64,000 nt of DNA, from NCBI RefSeq assembly GCF_001640025.1, contig NC_031674.1, forward strand, positions 1,860,001-1,924,000, written 5' to 3'. Source of the DNA: Sugiyamaella lignohabitans (Eukaryota; Ascomycota; Dipodascomycetes; Dipodascales; Trichomonascaceae). The position numbers and the translations under genes were made by a program. Shown here in pieces: positions 30,885-40,570 of the stretch. Each line of letters starts with the position of its first letter. The first letter of the stretch is position 1. Below the pieces are notes generated by a model. The model had not been told where the DNA came from. It worked only from the letters and a program-made list of their open reading frames with translations, and did not search any database.

Positions 30885-31041
30885 TGCCTCCGGCGGCTGG
30901 GGCTCCGCCCCAGACCCCGCTGCTCCTCTCGCTGCACTCGAGTCGGTGCGTGGGGGTCCCGCACCACCGTCGGACCCCCTAACCGCTCCGCGAAGCGGAG
31001 CACAACCAGGGTCTGGGGCGGAGCCCCAGCTGCCGGAGGCA
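30885..31041. repeat. GC double-hairpin element, inverted pair with rare stem
   Basis: Forward arm 30885-30945. Reverse arm 30985-31041 has a unique but fully paired second hairpin, GCTCCGC-GAA-GCGGAGC. Flanks outside the arms (TGGTGGGTGGGG upstream, CCTCCGTCCACCA downstream) are also roughly complementary. Confidence 0.95.
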
Positions 31042-31276
31042 CACCCTCCGTCCACCACGGCTTTAGATGGCATTGCCGTTCTGGGCCTAGCGGCGCCGGT
31101 CGGTGCATAGGCCAGCCCTAATCGAAGCTTTCCATGCGTCCATCTGGCGATCGCTGTGCCTGATCCCTCGCCCGGCCGCTAGTCTATTTGCAGCGAGATT
31201 TGCCAGGCCCGTTCGGTCCGTCTGTGGACCCTGCCGCGTCCCAGGATCCCCGGCCGGCCGCCAGCAACCGGGGTGC

Positions 31277-31411
31277 TGCCTCCGGCGGCTGGGGGCTCCT
31301 CTCGCTTGCGCTCGAGTCGGGCGTGGGGATCCCTCCTAACACCAAGCCCCCACGCCGCTCGCGAAGCGAGCACAACCAGGGTCTGGGGCGGAGCCCCAGC
31401 CGCCGGAGGCA
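31277..31411. repeat. GC double-hairpin element, pair with internal deletion
   Basis: The forward arm 31277-31319 lacks the distal half of the first hairpin: CGGCTGGGGG runs directly into CTCCTCTCGCT. The reverse arm 31357-31411 is intact with GCTCGC-GAA-GCGAGC. Confidence 0.93.
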
Positions 31412-31929
31412 GGTCGTTTCCCCCCTCTCCCCGGAGCCGGCCCCCCCGGTCGGCTCGTGTTATTGCCGACCAGGAACGGCTTATCCGCCGCCAAGGTGGT
31501 GCAGGACCTCCTGTAAATCGGTGCACATCAGATGTATCATGCTGCAAGGATGGTCGTGGAGTTGCTTTTGTGAGCAGCGGTCAGATCAGGATAGTAAAAT
31601 GTTAATCATTCATGTCTGAGGTTGACGCATCGCAGATGCAATGCGCATCGGCTAAAACAGCTAGTCCGGCGCCGACAAATATGTTCCAAAACAAGAGTGC
31701 CTGCACATCCGGATATAATCGTTATCTCCCAACAAAATAGCGTTTGCTTGTCAGCTTGCAACCGTATTGGTCGGCCGCTCAGAACGGGCTCCTATTTGCT
31801 GGTGTATCGTGTCATAAATCGTCGGTCCAATTTCTTCTATAATCAGCACGCTGTGTCGCATCTGTGACCTGTCGAGTCCAGTCGATGATGTCGTTCATCG
31901 AATTGTATGCTAACCTGTCTGACCGCCTG

Positions 31930-32185
31930 TAGTTAGCTAAAGAGCTAGCGATCTGAAAGAGCTCAAGACTGCCGCTGCTGCTGATGCTGCCTGCGATCTA
32001 AACAGCAGTAGCTAAAACGATCTTATTAGCTAATCAGGCCGTCCTGTCTTCGCTGTCGTCCCACATGGGTCTCTCGACCTATCTACGTCGTAATATACCT
32101 GCTTAGCTCCGTAGTTCGTTAGTTCTGTAGCATGTTAGTTTTTCTGTAGCTCGTTAGTTCGTTACTCTTTAGCTGCTTGGCTCGT
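31930..32185. repeat. Degenerate TAGCTCGTTAGTTC-type simple repeat
   Basis: Repeated GTTAGTT, GTAGCTC and TTAGCTAA words at irregular spacing, clearest at 32105-32180. Low-complexity, no coding potential seen. Confidence 0.5.
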
Positions 32186-32585
32186 TAACCGCTTTGATGC
32201 ACAGGTGAGGTACGTCTGCCGATTTTCAGGTGAGACGCTGGATTGACTTCACTAGCCTCCCTATACAACCTAGTACCAGCATTGAACGCCTGCACCATGA
32301 CTAGAAAAAGTTAGCCCCCCATAAAATCCACCTGCCTGGTTCACCGGCGCCAGTCGTATCGGCGGCAGAGAACAAAGCAGCGGTCCTTTGTTGCGACTCA
32401 GACAGGTTTCAAAGGGTGCCCCAGGTGCCCTTCTCCAGGCGTCTTCAGGGCGATGGACCGACAGCACTCTAGCCCGTATCAGCATCGCACGTTGTCTGCC
32501 CCTCCCCCTCCTCCCATCACCTGGTACGTTTTCTCCGGACTGGCCTGGGAGGGGTAGCAACTCTGGGTGATCGGGGGTGAGGGTG

Positions 32586-32764
32586 TGCCTCCGGCGGCTG
32601 GGGCTCCGCCCCAGACCCTGGCTGCTCCGCCCCAGACCCTGGCTGCTCCTCTCGCTTCGCTCGAGTCGTTTCGTCGGGACGGGGTGGGGTCAATGTGTTA
32701 CGGGGACTCTCCTGCGAAGCAGGAGCAACCAGGGTCTGGGGCGGAGCCCCAGCCGCCGGAGGCA
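32586..32764. repeat. GC double-hairpin element, pair with internal duplication
   Basis: The forward arm 32586-32667 carries a tandem duplication of CCGCCCCAGACCCTGGCTGCT. The reverse arm 32709-32764 is intact. The spacer (TCGTTTCGTCGGGACGGGGT) matches that of the 33047 locus. Confidence 0.94.
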
Positions 32765-33046
32765 AAACCCCCCACCCCCGGTGGGGTATACACTGGGTAT
32801 TTTGGATGTATATGTCAGACCCGTGTAAGGTGGTGCGTATGCAGTTGTGTGTCGTCATCTGTCAGAAGACAGGAATTCAAGCCAGATCTAGAACTTGCCA
32901 GGAATGTGCAATGCAACGAAGGATAATATTTCTGGTCCATAACTTTATTTTTTTTCTGGTCCAGGGTCCGGTGACAGGCCAGGGTCCGTCGCCCTGGTAC
33001 CGGTGTGTCGATCTGTTTGTTTACGTTCAGGGGGTGCGGGTGGTGC

Positions 33047-33205
33047 TGCCTCCGGCGGCTGGGGCTCCGCCCCAGACCCTGGTTGCTCCTCTCGCTTCGC
33101 TCGAGTCGTTTCGTCGGGACGGGGTGGGGTTCAATGGGTTACGGGGATTCTCCTGCGAAGCAGGAGCAACCAGGGTCTGGGGCGGAGCCCCAGCCGCCGG
33201 AGGCA
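33047..33205. repeat. GC double-hairpin element, inverted pair
   Basis: Arms 33047-33107 and 33150-33205. Spacer and both arms are nearly identical to the 32586 locus about 460 nt upstream, so one was copied from the other as a whole unit. Confidence 0.95.
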
Positions 33206-33599
33206 CACCCCCGTCCCCCCTGTGTTTGAGGTTTGTTTTAGCTTTTGGTTTGTGTAGCATGGGTCGACCAGATCTCGCTGAGAATGCATGGTTGGCGGCA
33301 GGACGAGAGTTTCGGAAAAGCTGGAACTGCCCGACTGGGAGTGTGGAGAAGGGGGAACGGCATCAGAGACGCCAGCGTTATCTGCTGTAGTAAGGGTAGT
33401 ATCAGAGAGGTTAATTGAGTTAGAGTGTGACAGTTGCTGGATCTGGTTGATACCGACTGGTTTTGGTTACAGAGGTAGCAAGAGGCGGCGGTTGGGAGTT
33501 TGCCAGTCGCCGACTGGCTTGGTAATGGTCGAGGAAAAGCTGACAGGCCTTGGACTAATGAGCCAATGACTGCTTGCCAATACTCGATAAATGAGCCTG

Positions 33600-35240
33600 T
33601 AACGGCTGACAGACTCCTTGCTAGTCTCACTTGTAAGGTTCTAGTGATCTAATGATTGTGATATATAGATATATTCCTTTATATTTAACTGTAAGATTCA
33701 AACTTACGGTTTCAGTAATGAAACAGAACTATAGCATATGTTATATTTGATATGGCAGTCTCTTTGCAATTTGGACCAGCTTACAAATGGGCACTGGGCA
33801 AGAACAACCCAAAGCCTGGCCTGGATTGAAACCGCTGTACTGCAATGGCTGGCCACAGGTAGGTCAATGCAAGTGTTCATCGTCAGGTCCTGATAGCGAA
33901 GAATGGCCGTCGCTGACTAGCTTGGCAGTGATTGAGAAATGATCCGAATTTTGACTCCGGTTGGCCATGGCAAGTTAACATCGTCAGGTTCTTGTGAGCT
34001 AGTTAGTGGATGTGATAAATGTCTAGTTGCTGGCTGGCTTGCCAGAGATCGAGAGATGACATGAGCCAGCTAGGATAATAAGCGGTAAATTGCCTTGCCA
34101 ATGGATCAGAAGGCGCCGAAACCTGCTTTAGCTAAAACATCAGGGACGGTTCAAGTCAGCCAGCAGCTTCAATAAATGGCTGACCAGCTTGACAGTGACT
34201 GATAAACGAGCTGGAACCCCCTCGGTGAACATCTCTGGCAAGTGTTTCACCGCCAGGTTGTTGAGAGCCGGAGAAAGCGATAAATGACTGACCAACTTGC
34301 CAATGCCTGAATCCCATTCGATGACCCTGGCAAGTGTTCATAACCAGATCCTAGTGAACCCATGACCCTGATATATGGCTTGGCTAGTCGCAGGCTGACT
34401 TGCCAGTGGGTGACAAATGATCTTGGCTGAAACCCTGAAGTGTTTAAAGCGACATTATTCCGTGAGATAACTAGCCTGCCAATGACAGAAAAGCGACATG
34501 CGACAACTGGCCTCTGGAATATGTTCATCGCTAGGTTCTAGCAGGCCAACTAATGTGATAGACGACTGAGAAGTTCAGCAATGGCTCGGAAGCGACATGA
34601 ACTCCTGTTTTTTTTCTGGCAGATGGTCATCGCCAGGGCTTACAGAGCTAACAAATGTAGTAAATGGCCGACTGGCTTGCCAATAGCCGACAAGTGACAT
34701 GAAACCTGATTGTCACTGAATTTGTTACGACGACTGGTCCCTGGAAAATCCACATTGCCAGGTTCCAGAACCAATAACTGCGGTAAACAGTTGACTAGAT
34801 TGCCAATGACCAAGAAATAAGCTGAAACATAATCCAGGCTGAAACCCCTACGGTAGCAGGTCCCTGGCAATTCACATCACTTGGTTCTAATGAGCTAGTG
34901 ACAGTGATGAATGACTTGCCAATGGCCAAGAAACGAGATAAAATATATGACCCTGTCTGAAACCCCAGCTATGGCTGGTCACTGGACAGGGATCATAGCC
35001 TGTAACCGCGATAAATAGCCAATTGCCGACTGGATTGCCAAGAAACGACCTGAATCTTGACACTGGCTGAAACCCTGCAATGGCTGGTCACTTGTAAGAA
35101 TACATCACCAGATTCAAGTGATTTAGTGATTGTCGTCGACTGACTTGGCAACGACCGAGAACGACCTGAAACCCTGGCTGACGTCCTTGAAAGTGGCTGG
35201 CCCTGGAAAGTTCACATGGCCAGGTTCTAGCCATTCTAAA
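33600..35240. repeat. Decayed tandem array, about 12 units of roughly 145 bp
   Basis: Repeating order of words: GTGATAAATG, CTGACTTGCCAATG, GACCGAGAAACGAC, CTGAAACCCTG, GGCTGGTCCCTGGCAAG, TTCACATCGCCAGGTTC, TAGTGAGCTAGTGA. The CCAGGTTC-like word recurs near 33636, 33884, 33987, 34254, 34345, 34531, 34634, 34757, 34882, 34995, 35110 and 35220. Units are strongly diverged. No coding frame is maintained across units. Confidence 0.75.
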
Positions 35241-35396
35241 GCCATTCAACCTGCTGCTGAAACATGTCTACAGAACTGAGACTCACATCCCTCTCCTGTC
35301 CAGCCAGCCAACCAACCGTAAACTCTAACGGGCAATGTACCCCTTCTCTCCTGTAAACTTTCGTATATTTCTGTTTTGGCATCTACAGGACGGGCC

Positions 35397-35535
35397 TGCC
35401 TCCGGCAGCTGGGGCTCCGCCCCAGACCCTGCTGCTCCTCTCGCTGCGCTCGAGTCGTTTCGTCGACGGTCCCAGCCATCTCCTGCGAAGCAGGAGCAAC
35501 CAGGGTCTGGGGCGGAGCCCCAGCCGCCGGAGGCA
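35397..35535. repeat. GC double-hairpin element, inverted pair
   Basis: Arms 35397-35457 and 35480-35535. The spacer TCGTTTCGTCGACGGTCCCA is the one seen at 2442 and, in variant form, at 48473. It lies 18 nt beyond the stop codon of the Ree1-like gene. Confidence 0.95.
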
Positions 35536-35553
35536 GTATGGCCCCCCTACCAC

Positions 35554-36153
35554 TCATGTCCGGTCGTGCAGGTCCTTGGTCATGGCAGGACCCAGTTCGA
35601 ACTCGGAGAAGGTGGAGGTGAGTCCCTCGCGTTCGGGGGTACAGGTCATGGGTCCGACGAGGTAGTTGTCGGCTTGGGGGAATGGTGCTAGTCGTGCGAG
35701 GTGCCACAGTTTGGCGTCGCTTGAGCTTTGTACACGGATAGAGCCTTTGGACACGGTTACTCGGATGTAGAAATCTTCTAAGTTATCGAATGGCTGCGCC
35801 ACGTTCCAGTCCGAGGTGGGGTTGGTCAGAACGCTGCTGAAGTATCTCTCGCCATCCGTGAACTCAACTCCGACTTTGATCCAGTGTGACTCGTCGATTC
35901 GTACCATCAGACCGGCCTGGTCATAAAGTTCGTGGAACTGACCCTTGACTCGCAGTTGGGCAGTGAAGTTGTTGCCTGTTGAGAATCCATAGAAATGTCC
36001 GCTGTCTCTCACAAACCCGTAGAAAGTCTCTCTCCAGAAATCACGGGCTTTATCAGTGGTGACAGTCAGCTCATTATTCTCAATGGTCCAGGTCTTGGGT
36101 TCGTTTAACCACTTTCCCTGTTTAAGATCTACTGGCTTCAGATCAATCGACAT
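35554..36153 (-). CDS. DUF1349 family protein, Ree1-like
   Basis: 199 residues, close to S. cerevisiae Ree1 (a DUF1349 protein linked to control of enolase expression). The fold expected is a concanavalin-like beta sandwich. Matching features are an N-terminal aromatic block, a FWRETFYGF/FYGFSTGNNFTAQLRVKG region, then YDQAGLMVRIDESHWIKVGVEF, SVLTNPTSDWNVAQPF, and YIRVTVSKGSIRVQSSSD with a terminal PMTCTPEREGL segment. Single exon, ATG at 36151-36153. Assignment to the domain family is firm. The REE1 function is inferred from size and overall pattern only. Confidence 0.85.
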   Translation of the reverse strand: MSIDLKPVDLKQGKWLNEPKTWTIENNELTVTTDKARDFWRETFYGFVRDSGHFYGFSTGNNFTAQLRVKGQFHELYDQAGLMVRIDESHWIKVGVEFTDGERYFSSVLTNPTSDWNVAQPFDNLEDFYIRVTVSKGSIRVQSSSDAKLWHLARLAPFPQADNYLVGPMTCTPEREGLTSTFSEFELGPAMTKDLHDRT

Positions 36154-37135
36154 GTTTCTCTCTTATCTTCACTCCAAGATCAATTGACGGTCGGCTTTCT
36201 ACTGTTTCAAAACAAACAGTTTCTAGTTCAATCCAGTTCAGTCTGCCGAATCAATATCAGCTATTCAGTCTGTTTCAGTCAAGATTCTGGTTAGGTAAGT
36301 GCTTAGTTAGTAATTGAAAGATAAGCCTTTCTCTAGTAACTAATCAAGCTGATAAGGGACAATGGGTAATGAATGGCGATCTAATATACTCAAAACGCTA
36401 CTCAGCAGAACCCAAGTGCTCTATTTCTCTAAATCTATGAAATCCTAGACAATTGAGTCGAACCCAGGACGCAATCAGTGCTTTTTATAATCGAAACTCA
36501 ACATCCAGACTAATCACGCATTACATATCCGAAGAAATACGTTTCCCCACAAAACAAGCAACCGCACATCGCGCTCCCCAGACAACCCGATGTCAGGCTC
36601 ATTCTTGGCAGGGAGGTGACTCAGGAACCACGGAGTGCTAATCATAAACTTTAACAACTTTGAGCCGGGGGAGCACATCGGGGAGTGTCGGCCTCTGGCG
36701 GCTGGGCTCCGCCCAGACCTGGTTGTGCTCGCTTCGCGAGCTTTTTCGGGGGACTGCTCTGAGTGGGGTCGAGGTACGAGACCGGTAACGACCGTACGGC
36801 ACCATTGCTAAGCAATTGTCACGGATCCGAGCTCGCACCTCTCATCGTCATTCTGCGTCCACCAGCCTATGCGCTCTTCTCCGCCTGAACGCTGCTGGCA
36901 CGCCCGATGCAACGACTCGAGCGAAGCGAGAGGAGCAGCGGGGTCTGGGGCGGAGCCCCAGCCGCCGGAGGCAGACCTTCTCTCCCAAAAATAACCCCCA
37001 GAGCCAGATCCAGGGACAAGGTAAGCGCCGCACTCCCAGCGGCGCAGTTCACGAAGTTGAAAAGTTCATGTTGCAGGAGAGGGTGATGTGTGAATAGTGT
37101 GAAGAGTGAGGACGATAGGAAGACGGCTGATAGAG
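36154..37135. other. Divergent Ree1-like / LEO1 intergenic region
   Basis: Holds GC arms at 36690-36741 and 36913-36973, and otherwise no supported gene. The last 160 nt before LEO1 are A/G-rich. Confidence 0.5.
36690..36973. repeat. GC double-hairpin elements, widely spaced pair
   Basis: Forward short arm 36690-36741 (GCCTCTGGCGG, CTGGGC-TCC-GCCCAG, GCTCGC-TTC-GCGAGC). Reverse arm 36913-36973 of the CGACTCGAG type. Spacer 171 nt. Confidence 0.92.
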
Positions 37136-38434
37136 ATGTCTTCGTCTGATAGAGAGAATGAAAGAGTGGTGGAGGATGGAGAGCCAGATGTTGGTCTAGT
37201 AGAGGAAGAAGAGGAGGAAGAGGATGTGGTGAGACGCAATGGCACGCGCCGGAATCGGGACGAGACCGGTGACGGTGATGACGATGGTGACAGAGACGAC
37301 CAGTTGCCCGACGATGAGGATGAGGATGACGATATTTTTGGAGGGGGTGGTGATGACGACGAAGCGAATGAGAATGATAACAACAATAATGAGGAGGACG
37401 GAGCGTATCAGAAGGAAGAAGAGGAGGTGACACTGCGGATCGAACAAACCACGATTCCCCGGTACCCGCGGTCACACCGTCCAGCAGGAGATCTGTATTA
37501 TGTTCCTACACCGGCATTTATGACGATGGAACCTCATCCATTTGAGGCATCGAAATTTCAAGAAGAGTTGTCGGAGGAACAGGCCAATGATGGCGGGTTC
37601 AAAGTGCGTAACGAGAACACGGTGCGATGGAAATACGCTAAAGATTCTAAGGGAAACGTGACTAAACAGTCCAACAGCCGAATTGTCAAATGGTCGGACG
37701 GATCAATGTCGTTACAACTGGGTCAAGAACTGTTTGATATTGTCATTCAAGAACCCTATGACCAGACGTTTCTGTGTCTGTCTCACCCTGCCAACTCTCT
37801 GCTACAAACAGCAGGTATTTTCACAAAAAACATGAGGATAGTTCCTACATCGACGTCGTCGCGGAGTCATAAACGTCTTGCACAAGAACTCAATGTTCGA
37901 CAATTATCGACATCGGTTGCTGTTAGCAGTGTAGCCACTACAGATGATCCTGAAAAGGTGCAAAGAGAGGCCGAAAAGGCCGCTGAAATGACCCTAAGAG
38001 CTCGTAGGAAGCTCGAGTCGAAGCAGCGTTTACAACAAGAACGAAGTGCTGGTATTGGCGGAGCCACAAGTGCCGGATCGGCCTCGTCGCGATACTCATA
38101 TGACGGCGAACGAGATGAGCTTGCCGGTGGATACGACGCCCGGGCATCAGCACGAGCTGGTGATGAGTACGAAGAAGACGATTTTGTGGTCGACGACGAG
38201 GACGAAGAAGAAGACGGCGAGCCCCAGGAAGGAGACGACGACGAGGGAGCAGACGATCTCGACGATCTCGAAGAAGAGGAGGATGACGACGAGGCCGAAC
38301 GCCAACGGGCCAAACGACTGCACGATCTCAAAGAACGAGGAGCCGAGCTGTACTCACGCCGGTCCGAAGAGCGCGACTCGCAACAGACCCGTAAAAAGCG
38401 CCGTATCTTCGACGATGAAGACGACGACGAGTAA
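37136..38434 (+). CDS. LEO1: Paf1 complex subunit Leo1
   Basis: Nuclear transcription-elongation factor of the Paf1 complex. 432 residues from the ATG at 37136; the ten in-frame codons upstream start with GTG and are not counted. The acidic N-terminus (Glu/Asp runs to about residue 98) leads into the Leo1 core. The core shows TLRIEQTTIPRYPRSH, LYYVPTPAFMTMEPHPF, NTVRWKYAKDSKGNVTKQSNSRIVKWSDGSMSLQLGQELFDI and QTFLCLSHP...LLQTAGIF. A coiled coil rich in Arg/Glu follows and an acidic C-terminus ends in DDEDDDE. It converges on EFG1, with a GC hairpin pair filling the 235-nt gap. Confidence 0.95.
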   Translation: MSSSDRENERVVEDGEPDVGLVEEEEEEEDVVRRNGTRRNRDETGDGDDDGDRDDQLPDDEDEDDDIFGGGGDDDEANENDNNNNEEDGAYQKEEEEVTLRIEQTTIPRYPRSHRPAGDLYYVPTPAFMTMEPHPFEASKFQEELSEEQANDGGFKVRNENTVRWKYAKDSKGNVTKQSNSRIVKWSDGSMSLQLGQELFDIVIQEPYDQTFLCLSHPANSLLQTAGIFTKNMRIVPTSTSSRSHKRLAQELNVRQLSTSVAVSSVATTDDPEKVQREAEKAAEMTLRARRKLESKQRLQQERSAGIGGATSAGSASSRYSYDGERDELAGGYDARASARAGDEYEEDDFVVDDEDEEEDGEPQEGDDDEGADDLDDLEEEEDDDEAERQRAKRLHDLKERGAELYSRRSEERDSQQTRKKRRIFDDEDDDE

Positions 38435-38472
38435 ACAAAATGTATTTATCCCCCACACTGTCGGTACGGTGC

Positions 38473-38638
38473 TGCCTCCGGCGGCTGGGGCGCTGCCCCA
38501 GACCCCGTTGTGCTCGATTCGCGAGCTACTAGGCGGTGCCAGGAACTTCCTGGGTATTTATAGAGACTTGGGGACCCCCTCGCCGCTCGCGAAGCGAACA
38601 CAACGGGGTCTGGGGCAGCGCCCCAGCCGCCGGAGGCA
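38473..38638. repeat. GC double-hairpin element between convergent genes
   Basis: Arms 38473-38525 and 38585-38638, GCTCGC type with CTGGGGC-GCT-GCCCCAG loops as at 7637. It starts 38 nt after the LEO1 stop and ends 31 nt from the EFG1 stop on the other strand. The pair would lie in both 3' UTRs. Confidence 0.93.
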
Positions 38639-38669
38639 GCACCTCAAATAGAAAAACTGGTAGAAGAAA

Positions 38670-39212
38670 CTATGCTCGATATTGTAATGCTAAGGGTTTG
38701 CCGGCATCGAGGCCAGAGGGCAGAGTTTTGTCTTTGATCTGTTGCTTGATCTGCGACAGGTACTGTTTGTGGAGCTCGGTGTGTTCCTCGGAAATAAATA
38801 GTGCCACGTATTTTTTGTTCATGGGGAAGGTGACGACGTAGTAGTATTCTGCTTCTCGTTTGTTGAAGTTTTTCTGAGCAGCCCGGATATCTTCAGGACT
38901 GGCATCGGTCTGGGTCTGTACTTCGTGCAGTTTCTTAGCAGCTTGGTTGAGTCGGCGAATCGCCTTTTTGCGCTCGAAAAACCTCACCATATGATACTTC
39001 TTAGCAAGAGTTTTCTGTTTATTATTCGCCTCGGCGGTTTCAAGGTCTCCTTTCAGCGCACTTAGTGCACGTTCCGTCTCGACTTTCTTGTTGGCATCGA
39101 GGTCCGGTTTGCGGAGCAGCCGCTCTAAATCACGCATCTTCTTCTTGATTTTCGACGTTCCCGCCGACGCTCCCACCGTCTGGATCTCTGTAGGCTTCCT
39201 AGCTTTTGCCAT
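38670..39212 (-). CDS. EFG1: rRNA-processing protein Efg1
   Basis: Nucleolar protein of 18S pre-rRNA processing. 180 residues from the ATG at 39210-39212; the frame upstream has only a TTG. Family features are the charged coiled coil KIKKKMRDLERLLRKPDLDANKKVETERALSALK and the signature KYHMVRFFERKKAIRRLNQAAK. The VTFPMNKKYVALF segment follows, then a terminal part with a lysine-rich helix. It is shorter than S. cerevisiae Efg1 (233), mainly at the C-terminus. Confidence 0.9.
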   Translation of the reverse strand: MAKARKPTEIQTVGASAGTSKIKKKMRDLERLLRKPDLDANKKVETERALSALKGDLETAEANNKQKTLAKKYHMVRFFERKKAIRRLNQAAKKLHEVQTQTDASPEDIRAAQKNFNKREAEYYYVVTFPMNKKYVALFISEEHTELHKQYLSQIKQQIKDKTLPSGLDAGKPLALQYRA

Positions 39213-39394
39213 GGTCAATAATAAATAAATAATTCAGCTAATTCCTGCTGTCTGTACTGTATAACAACTGCCTGAAAAATATCAACATGAGGATCGACAT
39301 ATTTTTCGTCCATCCCGGACAATTCCCCAACCGGGGTCGCAAATCGTCCTACCGATCCTCGAACCTCACCCCCTGGATCCAGGGGGAGGGGGTC

Positions 39395-39456
39395 TGCCTC
39401 CGGCGGCTGGGGCTCCGCCCCAGACCCTGGTTGCTCCTCTCGCTTCGCTCGAGTCG
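39395..39456 (+). repeat. GC double-hairpin element, single arm
   Basis: CTGGGGC-TCC-GCCCCAG, then CTCTCGCTTCGCTCGAGTCG; 183 nt upstream of the EFG1 ATG. Confidence 0.95.
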
Positions 39457-40229
39457 GGCTAGGGGATGTCGACGTGCTGTAGGTTTTTGGGCTCTTGCTG
39501 GTTACTACGTTTCTCGCCATTTTTTTCATTTCTTGGCTGCAGATGGCACTAATTACCGTCATTTATATTCATTCAAGTTTCGTAAATTACGTACCTTGTC
39601 TCATTCCTATCGTTTAACTCTTTATCTCGATTCGTCTCTGTCTGTTCTAATTCTGCTTTCCTATGTCGTGTTTATAAGCAGCTATTTTCTGTACTTTCTC
39701 TGCCGAATTTACTCCTCTGATACCGGAATGCTTCTAGTACAAGTACCTGTGATCCTAACGCTATTCAAGAATTGCCATAAATTTCGGGATCCCATCTAAT
39801 TCTAGTCTAAAAAGTTATTTTAGTTTGGATGCTCGATTTATTCCGATTTTCGATGTAACTTGAATTGGAGTGTACTAGCCTTTCATGCTGTATGCTTTAT
39901 ATTTAGTCCAGACTAGGTTATTATTTTATTACCCCTGAGGCGTAATGTGCCTTTGTTTCACAGCAGACCAAAATCGCCCCTGCCATCAGCCGCTATAATA
40001 ATTAGCATTCAAAGAGTGGGGAAAACCGTTCTGTGGGACTCGTCTCTCTTCAATTGGCGCATTGAATGACGAAATGATATCTTCTCAATATAGACTGTTA
40101 TATATATTAATGCCTCTACATCTACATACTTTTATGAGGAATACTACATATAAAAGTATTGATCCACGGAAGTAAACATACATATAGTCATATACATAAA
40201 ACAATATTCTTATAATTACATATAACCTA

Positions 40230-40385
40230 TAGAGATACATATGAGTTTGTATAATCTGAGTTTATATAATCTGAGTTTGCATGACCAAGTATATACATGT
40301 GAGTAAATATACAACGAAGTTTAAATCTGAGCTTATATACATGTGAACTTGTATAAATATGAGTTTATATGAATGGATGTATATA
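40230..40385. repeat. Degenerate minisatellite, ATGAGTTTATATAATCT-like
   Basis: About eight diverged copies of a 17-20 nt unit (TGAGTTTGTATAATC, TGAGTTTATATAATC, TGAGTTTGCATGACC, TGAGCTTATATACAT and so on). Confidence 0.7.
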
Positions 40386-40394
40386 TCATTGTAC

Positions 40395-40570
40395 AATTGT
40401 GATAACACTTATTGGTATTAGAAAATCTCTGATTACACAGTTGCGATTACACTAGTGTAACCACACTAATGTGCTTACACAGGGTGATTATACAGTTGTG
40501 ATTAGACAATTGTCACAATACTATTGAGATTATATAATTGCACTCACAATATTACTAATGAGAAAACTCT
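40395..40570. repeat. Degenerate minisatellite, GATTACACAGTTGT-like
   Basis: About ten diverged copies of a 14-17 nt unit (GATTACACAGTTGC, GATTACACTAGTGTA, GATTATACAGTTGT, GATTAGACAATTGTC, GATTATATAATTGC). It directly follows the previous array. Confidence 0.7.

Larger units (their letters stand above)
26216..33500. other. 7.3-kb GC-rich gene desert with GC hairpin elements
   Basis: No open frame here has recognisable domains. The longer ones are translations of the GC elements or of C-rich low-complexity sequence (about 26400-26600). It contains nine GC hairpin loci, CAG/CTG runs near 28155-28190 and 29645-29675, a 23-base poly-C at 27818-27840, a 13-base poly-C near 30252, and a degenerate TAGCTCGTTAGTTC-type repeat near 31930-32180. 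Confidence 0.55.

Noticed and set aside
30787..33390. Many overlapping frames with [11 protein letters not shown] or RRLGLRPRP peptides
   Set aside because: These are the six-frame translations of the GC hairpin element, recurring at every locus and in both orientations; not a protein family.
36440..36470. GGTTCGACTC-like word (minus strand) as a tRNA B box
   Set aside because: No A box at the right distance and no acceptor or T stem can be formed. I found no convincing tRNA gene in the window.
37106..37135. N-terminal extensions beginning with GTG or TTG (LEO1, EGH1, EFG1, TAF7, ERG19, unknown-unit ORFs)
   Set aside because: A nuclear yeast gene should start at ATG. In each case the family-conserved region begins at or after the first ATG, which I used.
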